Under the pieces are notes generated by a model. It had not been told where the DNA came from, made no database searches, and worked only from the letters and a program-made list of their open reading frames with translations. Below are positions 56,631 to 64,000 of a DNA stretch of 64,000 nt, piece after piece (the first letter of the stretch is position 1; each line of letters opens with the position of its first letter). Source of the stretch: Dillenia suffruticosa. Its lineage: Eukaryota > Streptophyta > Magnoliopsida > Dilleniales > Dilleniaceae. The translations under genes were made by a program, and so were the position numbers. The stretch is taken from assembly GCA_033439265.1 (NCBI GenBank), contig JAVTVX010000016.1:625001-689000 (forward strand), in the 5' to 3' direction.

Positions 56631-59600
56631 ACTGGTATCGGAGTCAAATTATTTTGTTTTGAATCATGGAGAGTAATCAAGATATGGATTCTATGATAAA
56701 ACTGATAGCTTCAAACTATTTTATTTGGAAGCCAATGATAGAGGATTATCTATATTGCAATGATTTGCATGATCCAAGATTGGGTGAGTCTACAAAACCA
56801 TCTACTATGATAGATGAAGACCGGAAAAAAAGAAGTAGACAAAAAAGGTTTGGGTACCATTAGAAAATGAGTTGATATTAGTGTATTTTATCATGTAGCA
56901 ATGGAAATTAATGCCAAAGCTACTTGGGATAAGTTAGCTACGTTGTACGAAAGGAAGATCGCCCTGAACAAAGCTTTTTTGATTAAAAAGCTTGTTAATT
57001 TGAAATATAAAGAGGGACGTTCACATGAGTGACTTCTAAGATATATTGAATCAGTTGATCACCTTGGAAATTAATTTTGATGATGAGGTATAGGTTTTAC
57101 TTCTCTTGAATTCTTTGCCAGACAATTGGAAAACACTAGTTGTGACTTCTAAGTAACTCGGCTTCTAATGGCAAGTTGATAGTAGGAATGGTAAAGGACA
57201 ATATGTTCAATGAAGAAGCAAGAAGGAAGGACATGGAAATTGGGAGTAGTCAAGCTCTTGTCATAGAGAATAGGGGCAGAACTAATAATAGAGATCAAGA
57301 TTCCAAAGGCCACAATAAGTCCAAGAAAATGTCCAAGTCCAAGGAGGCAGTAAAGTATTACTACTGCAAGAAAACTGATCACATCAAAGGGAATTGTCGA
57401 CTCTTGAAGCAAGAGAAGAAGGACAAAAATGGTAAGAATATTCCAGATAATAGTAATATTGCAGTAGTTAGTTCTGATGAAGGGATCGAGTCCCTTATTT
57501 GTACACCAAGTGACTACAATCATCTGGGGGATCCATTGTCTAAATGGATTGTTGACACTTGTGTGACATATCATTGTATTCCCAGAAGGGTGTTGTTTAC
57601 AACTTATAAAAAAGGTGATTTTGGCGTTGCCAATATGGGGAATAACATTGCGTCACAGATTGTGGGATTTTGTGATATTGTTGTGAAAACTAGTACCGGC
57701 TGCACATTAACTCTATGGGATGCTAGACACATCCTAGATATGATGATGAATTTGCTTTCAATTAATGTCTTGGACAAGAAAGGATATGAGAGTCAGTAAA
57801 AGAATGGGCAATGGAAGCTTATCAAGGAAACTTAGCTAGTTGCAAAGGGAAAATTGTGCTTCTGCATGTACAAGACCTGATTAAGAGTGTGCAGTGGGTA
57901 GGTCAATGCAGTTGAAGACGATACTTTACCAAATTTATGGCATAAGAGGGTAGGACATGAGTGAGAAATGGTTGCTGATTTTGGTTAAACGGTTCCTCAT
58001 TCCTTCTCCCAAAAGTATTTCTCCAAACTCATGTGATCATTATTTTTTTGGTAAGTACCATAAAATCTCTTTTCGTATCCCTTCTAAGAGAAAAGAAAAC
58101 AAACTTGTATTGGTTCATTACGATATTTGTGGTTTTATGGAGGTTGAGTCTCTTGGGGGAATAGATATTTTGTCACTTTTATTGATAATACTTCACGAAA
58201 GGTACATGTGTATTTGTTCAGAAACAAAAGTCAGGTTCTGTAATTTCAAAATTTCCATGCTATGGTGGAAAGAGTGACAGGATTACCCTTGAAATACCTT
58301 CGTACCGATTATGGGATCGAAAATAGAGAAAGGTCATTAAGAGCAGAGATGTGGTGTTTTATGAACAAAAGATAATAGCCGAATTTGAAAAGAAAATAAA
58401 GATTTCACGAAGTGTTGATAAGTATGAGGATGAGACACCAATAGCAATTCCACCTAGTAGTGCCATGGAGAAGATACAGAGGGGACAGAACTTGAAGATG
58501 TAAATGAGCCAGCCATAGTTAGTAATCGGTTGGATGCCATTGATGACATTGCATAGCCTAATGCAGTGGGTACTGAGCAAGGGGAGCAACCTCCTTTACA
58601 AGAGGGTGAAGGATCTTAGTTTAGGAGATCTACGAGAGAGTGTTGACCAGCTACGAGATATTCTCATTTTGAGTATATTTTGGTCACTAATGAGGGGGAG
58701 CCAGAGAGTTTCCAAAAAGTCCGATTCACTTCTGATAAGGAGTAGCGGTTAGAAGCTATGCAAGAGAAGATAAATTCCTTATAGAAAAAATGGCATTTAT
58801 ATGAGTTAGTTGAGCTTCCAAAGGGTAAAAGACCGATAAGGAACAAGTGGGTGTTCAAGTTAAAGAAAGATGGGGAGAAACTAGTGGGGTTCAAAACTTT
58901 TTTGGTGGTAAAAGGCTTTACTCAAAAGAAGAGTATAGACTTTGATGAGGTTTTCTCACCAGTTGTGAAGATGAGTTCCATTAGAGTTGTTCTGGAATTG
59001 ACAGCTACTTTGAATTTGAAGCTTGAGCAACTTGATATTAAAACTGCATTATTGTATAGTAATTTGCAAGAAGATATTTACATGAACAACTAGACGGTTT
59101 TCAAGTAAAAGGGAAGGAACACATGATTTGCAAATTGAAGAAAGTTTGTATGGGTTGAAACAAGCTCTCATGCAGTGGTACAAAAAGTTTGATTATTTTA
59201 TGGTGAAACATTCCTATAAAAGAATTGGTGCAGATCATTACGTGTATGTGAGATCATTTCCTAATGGTGGCTTCATTTTTCTCTTGTTGTGTGTTGATGG
59301 CATATTGATCGTGGGATAAAATGCTGAGATGAGTCGTAAGTTGAAAGATGACTTGTCTAATCTTTTGAAATGAAGGATTTATGTCCAGTTAAATAGATTT
59401 TAGGTATAGACATTATCCGTGAAAGGAGAGCTAGAAAGTTGTGGTTATCTCAAGAAAGGTATGCTGAATGTGTACTCAAGTGGTTCAATATGCAGTATGC
59501 TAAATAAGTTAGGACATCTCTTGTTAATTATTTTAAGTTGTAAGAAATCTTGTCCAGTAATTAAGGAAGAAAAGCATACTATGTCATCTATTCCTTACTC

Positions 59601-60309
59601 CTTGGTAGTAGATTCATTAGCATATCTTATGGTTTGCACTCAGCCTGATATAGCTCATGCAATTGGTGTAGTGAGCAGATTTCTTTCCAATCCGGGAAAG
59701 GATCACTAGAATGTAATGAAGTGGATATTCAGGTATTTGAGAGGTACTTCGAAGTTGTCCTTAAGTTTTGGCTGTAAGCAACTAGTTCTACAAGGATTTT
59801 CTGATGCAAACATGGCTGGTGATCTTAATGGTAGGAGATCTACATCAGGATACTTGTTCATTTTTATCGGGGAAGCAACATCTTGGCAGTCAAAATTGCA
59901 GAAGTGTATTGCATTGTCTACTATAGAGGCTGAATGCAACCGAATCCGGTAAAAAAATACTTTGGTTAAAAAGGTTTCTTTATGAATTGGGGGTGAACCA
60001 AAAGGAGTATGTGATATTTTGTGATAGTCAAAATATTCTGAATTTGAGTAAAGATACTATGTATCATACGAGGACCAAGCATATTGATATTTGGTACCGT
60101 TAGTTGCGTTTTGTGATTGAGGATCACTTGTTAGAGTTGAAAAAGATCTACACTAATAAAAACACCGCAGATATGTTGACGAAAGTGATTCTTAGAGAAA
60201 AACTTGAATTTTGCAAGAACTTGGCTAGGTTGAACACTATGGTCAAGGTGATGTCCAAGTGACAGAACTGAGAGATTGATCTCCTCCTAATGGGTCTGTA
60301 GAGGGAGAT

Positions 60310-61878
60310 TGTTCAGGGTTATAGCAAAACCCATTTGTCCACCCCATTTGTTTTGTCTCCTCGGTACAAGTCTTTTGGTGTGCTTAGTAGCTTTTGAGTC
60401 TCCCGATGCATACCATTTGGTGCATGCATCCCGATGCATATCATTTGGTGTTGTCTCCAAGTACAAGTCCTTGGTGTATGTCCTCGGTATCAATTGTGCT
60501 TCTCGGCATTTTGCCTTTGGAGAAAGAAGAGACATGTACCGAAATGACCCAGAAAATTTTTTTTTTTTTAAAACAACCCCAACCAAAAAATATTTCTCCA
60601 AATAACCCGAATTTGTCGAAAATTGGAGACGCGACACACTGTGACGCGTCTTCAACCCGCGAAAACCCAAAGTCCAGAGAGGGAGGGCCGCGTGGGGCAG
60701 AGGGGGAGGAGAGAGACACAGAGGGGGGAGGGAGAGAGAGAGAGGGAGGGCCGCGGGGGGCGGAGGGGGGAGGAGAGAGACAGCGGGGGCGGAGGGGGGA
60801 GGGAGAGAGAGGGAGGGCCACGGGGGGCGGAGGGGGGAGGAGAGAGACACAGCGGCTCTCCTCCCCCCTCCGCGGCCCTCCGCCCCCCGTGGCCCTCCCT
60901 CTCTCTCTCCCTCCCCCCTCCGCCCCCACTGTGTCTCTCTCCTCCCCCCTCCGCCCCCCGCGGCCCTTCCTCTCTCTCTCCCTCCCCCTCCGCACCCTGT
61001 CGCGCCCCTCCCTTCTCTCTCCTTCCCCCCTCCGCCACCCCCCGCCAGCCCCTCTCCCCCCGGCGGACCCCCGCGAACTCCTCTCTCTCTCTCTCTCTCT
61101 CTCTGGACTTTGGGTTGTCGCGGGTTGAAGACGCGACACAGTGTGTCGCGTCTCCAACTCCCGATAAATTTAGGTTATCTGAAGAAATATTTTTCGGTTG
61201 AAGTTTTTTTAAAAAAAAATTTTTTTCTGGATTATTTCGGTACATGTCTCGAGAAAGAATGTCTCTCAGTTCTCTTCTAGAATATATCAAGCTTCCAAAG
61301 CATTAAATGATTTGTCGTATTTTGTGTGTTGTTTGAAATAAAATAAACAAAAAAGAGGAAAAATGTGAAGAGAAGCAGAAGATTTATGTCCTATTTAGAG
61401 AGGGAAAATGATGGTTGGTAGCTTCTCGAGGAAGTCACCAAAAAGGACACAAAAGTTGGTTTAGAGATGCGTGTTTTATCACCTTGACAATGTGAGAGTT
61501 TGTTTTAGAGAGTGAGACTGAGAGCTATGGAGGGAGGGAGTTTTTCTTGCTTCAGAGAGAAAGCAAGGGGTGAGAGATAAGCTACTACTACAGAGTTTTC
61601 TTTGGGATTAATTTGTGGGTTTCAAAGAGGTACAATATATTTGTAATCTTTCCATTTGTTGTGAATCTCAGCCTTTGGGCATAAATTTGGGGTATTTAAC
61701 CTTTTATAACAGCTTATTTTTCATAGTGCATTTTTATCCAGCCTTGTCCGGTGGTTTTTCTCTCTACAGTTTTCCAAGTAAATTTGGTATTTTTTATTTT
61801 CTTTATTTTTCTTACAATATTTGCTCTGTTGACTTTCGGTTTGAGTGATCGGCTATACTAGTATTCTTTAACCCAACA
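60310..61878 (+). repeat. 3' LTR of the old Copia fossil, with a MULE insert
   Basis: Collinear with the 5' LTR on both sides of an insert at 60529-61250 plus its 9-bp duplication. Without the insert its length is 838 bp, against 836 for the 5' LTR. Confidence 0.93.
60529..61250. mobile_element. Non-autonomous Mutator-like element 3, palindrome nested in a Copia LTR
   Basis: Begins GAGACATGTACCGAAATGACC and ends with a close complement, TTTCGGTACATGTCTC. The exact 9-bp duplication GAGAAAGAA lies at 60520-60528 and 61251-61259. The 722-bp element is one imperfect palindrome whose arms carry CGCGTCTTCAACCCGCG-type hairpins and purine-rich / pyrimidine-rich complements that meet near 60855. It has no coding capacity; the long frames are compositional. 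The terminus GAGNNATGTNC, the AAATGACCC block and the AAATAACCCG block are shared with element 1 at 1865-4015. Confidence 0.92.
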
Positions 61879-61883
61879 GAGTC

Positions 61884-63722
61884 CAAGGAGAATCAAGAGA
61901 AATGTAGGAAATGAGATTTGGAAATGTGAGCCAATAGCGAAGGAATTATAGACCCCAAAACTAGATAAATCATTGCAAAAAAAAAAAAAAGTATTTGATT
62001 TTCGAAACCAAGACAATGCCAATCAACTTCATCATCTCATGATGATGTGCCTTTCGTTGGACATTGCAGGAGTACTCGCTAGCTCTTCTTCGTCATCAGA
62101 TATGGTTATGAGATATAAGCACTTAAAGGACCTTCGGTTGGACAAAACTGATCAAAAATGAAACCAGAGGGGCAAAGGGTCTCAGAAATTCAAGAAACTT
62201 ATATAGGTGGCAGAAATCATTCAGACAACATCAAACAGTTTCAGAGAATGCAAAGTCAGTATCAGCAACCGTTCCTTTTAATGCCAACACCAACATGCCC
62301 TTATCAACATCAACACAACATTCAAAAATCATTGATAGCATTCCCCCGTCTTCTTTGGAGGATAGTAGAGTTCCTTCATCCAACTACTACTTTGGAGGGC
62401 ATTCCTCTATTGGACGTGGCTGCTTCAGAAGATGACATTCAAGTCCATTCTGCGGAAGACTGCATAGCCATTCAGCATTAAAGCACATCCTGCCACATTT
62501 CAACAAGTAGCGCCCACTTAAATGGGAGCAGACTACATTAAGAATGTAGCACCTTTAAATGAGCCACTGTAAATTCTAGATCAGATTAGTTGGAATATGA
62601 CTCTAAATACCAGTCGGTATAGTATCAAAAAAAAAAAAAAACAAGTAGTGCCCACATGCACCCTCCTGAACACCCCATGCTAATTCACTCTTTTTGACAT
62701 TTTGCAGATTATTTACCTTCTTGCAAACTTTGTCAATGTAATATTTCTGCTACTTTTAACAACTATAGTAATAGCAGTAATTTCTTCCAAATTTGCAGGA
62801 GTCGAGAAAGATAAATAGCTAGTTATCACTGGTTGTAACTCAATTTGTTAGTTCCTGAACGAGTGCATATGTTCATACATATTCTTGGCCTCAGGCTGCA
62901 GACAGTGAAGCATTGTTCATTTATTTAACTTGGGTTTTGAGCCATCCCTATGTTTAGAAGACAAAAATACAGACTTTGCCAATGCTTGATTAGCCTTTTA
63001 TGGGCAATCTTTGGCCAGAATATATATGGAAGCATTTTTCATTTGAGTTTTTGACAAGTCCTGTTCTCATCTGGTCCAGGGCAAGAAGCAAATTACCAAT
63101 TGGTTTAGGAGGTTAAAATTTTCCTGTTCAAAATTTGGGAGGCTGTCATTAGGCGAGTCCATTTGCAGGTATGAACTTTTGTGCCCTGTTTTAGTCATCA
63201 TACCTACCAGATCTAGATCGATTACTGACATACACTCGAAAGATAGTGACATATGATCTAGGGAAAGAGCTGACCTACACCTTTATATAAAATTTCACAA
63301 AGTTTGCTTTCTACTAGTCAAACAAGAGACGAGCTTGTTTTACTGCCCTTTGACACGCTAGAAAAATGTTGTAGGGCAGAATAATACCTTTTCCAGGCAC
63401 ATTAAGTCACGTTATTGTGGAACAACAAAGCTGGGATTCACATATAGGAGTCACACGTGCTGCTTGTTCATCACAGCAGAAGAATTAAGAGATACATATA
63501 TACAACAATGTTTCATTTTCACCATAAATTATGTTATGTCCTAAAAATGAGTCCAGGATATCTTCCCAACTGACTAGAACACCAAAAAAGTGAAAAAATA
63601 AAGGAGAAAATAAGTCGGTACAGCTCAAAATTTTCCCTAATGACTATGGAATAAATTATTCATTCTGCTCTCTGTTATCCACAATGTGACATGGATTATC
63701 ACATGGTGATGGTTCCAATTGC
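61884..63722. other. Right flank of the old Copia, with possible coding remains, and 3' flank of the DnaJ gene
   Basis: Around 61990-62500 the plus strand has unusually balanced composition and several overlapping open frames of 60-107 residues (for example one rich in Gln/His/Pro at 62158-62481). I recognise no family in any frame and the frames are interrupted, so I call no gene. A poly-A run lies near 62626-62641. The last part probably holds the 3' untranslated region of the minus-strand DnaJ gene. Confidence 0.4.
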
Positions 63723-63822
63723 TTATCCAGATGCACCTGCGGCAGCACACTTGTTACCATCTTCACCTTGTTCTTCTTTGGCAAGCTCTTCAATTAGCTG
63801 CCGCTGCCGTTGTGTCAGATTT
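63723..63822 (-). CDS. Last exon of a DnaJ-type chaperone (GFA2-like, mitochondrial group), partial
   Basis: Reads NLTQRQRQLIEELAKEEQGE, then DGNKCAAAGASG and a stop, preceded by a good acceptor (TTTGATGCAG, ending at 63823). The first base completes a codon begun in the upstream exon. The NLTQRQRxLxEEFxKEEQGE pattern is the extreme C-terminus of class A DnaJ proteins like plant GFA2, downstream of the second substrate-binding beta domain. These are Hsp70 co-chaperones. Everything else of the gene lies beyond the right edge; 63826-64000 appears to be intron. Family assignment rests on about 33 residues, so it is moderate. Confidence 0.6.
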
Positions 63823-64000
63823 CTGCATCAAAGGCTCAGGCAATCAACAACCAAGAATACAATCAGCTCAAAGGTTTGAAAGTATGTAATACACTGCACT
63901 GTGACCTCCGATGATTCTTTGGAATGTGACCAAAGACCTTAATTAAGTCGCGTGCAATTGGGGGGGGGGCTCAGCTACAGGGTTTGAGCAAGAAACCAAA

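Larger units (their letters stand above)
55795..61878 (+). mobile_element. Old Copia LTR retrotransposon fossil
   Basis: LTRs lie at 55795-56630 and 60310-61878 (the latter 838 bp without its insert), flanked by the exact 5-bp duplication GAGTC (55790-55794 and 61879-61883). A primer-binding site of the initiator tRNA-Met type starts at 56633, and a purine tract precedes the 3' LTR. Parts in order: gag (about 56666-57440), protease (about 57540-57800), integrase (about 58100-58280), reverse transcriptase (about 58800-59320) and RNase H (about 59700-59950). That order is diagnostic of Copia. It is broken, with ten or more breaks. LTR divergence is well above that of the other Copia in the window, roughly one position in ten by eye, so it is much older. 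A Mutator-like palindrome is inserted in its 3' LTR. Confidence 0.93.

Noticed and set aside
60394-61290. Frames of 190-244 residues in the nested palindrome
   Set aside because: They cross the MULE ends into the LTR and are open only because GA/CT-rich DNA lacks stops.

Overview
This is nuclear DNA of a flowering plant, most likely a eudicot. The genes have GT-AG introns, very AT-rich spacers, CT/GA-rich leaders and plant-specific products: a plastid ribosomal protein, a plant MCTP and a plant-type cohesin kleisin. Nothing looks bacterial or organellar. About half of the window is transposable element or simple repeat.

Host genes are few. A small thioredoxin-like gene of the Clot family (4337-6340, +) has two exons and looks intact. 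A cohesin kleisin of the SYN3/RAD21.2 type (20517-15519, -) can be read through 13 exons to 665 residues and appears to use one GC-AG intron. A plastid-specific ribosomal protein, PSRP2 (25852-22631, -), has four exons and 256 residues. The last exon of a DnaJ-type chaperone (63822-63723, -) enters at the right edge. Two host genes are broken: an intronless MCTP (34262-36652) and an intron-bearing RPL6 copy without its 5' end (51935-53557).

The mobile part is rich and nested. Three near-perfect palindromes (1865-4015, 31483-32480, 60529-61250) share related GAG..ATGT termini and GTCGCGGGTT hairpins. Two have exact 9-bp target duplications, so I call them one family of Mutator-like (MULE) palindromes. 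The third sits inside the 3' LTR of an old Copia element (55795-61878, 5-bp duplication GAGTC), and the 5' LTR preserves its empty site. A second, younger Copia fossil on the minus strand (36934-51845, duplication TATTA) has been opened by an 8-kb CACTA transposon (38073-46128, duplication ATA). The CACTA carries 31 copies of a 31-bp palindromic repeat and a GC-rich 124-bp hairpin satellite. A decayed MuDR-type transposase lies at 30459-28265. A tRNA-derived SINE, a hAT-like element in a PSRP2 intron and a small CACTA-like element with a tRNA-Glu-like relic complete the set.

The least ordinary region is 7386-12348. It is a rearranged, virus-like fossil, probably an endogenous pararetrovirus (Caulimoviridae). 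A block of about eight very small, tightly packed minus-strand reading frames lies beside three copies of one TATA promoter/leader in alternating orientation, forming two overlapping inverted repeats. The block is flanked by diverged direct copies of a T-rich repeat.
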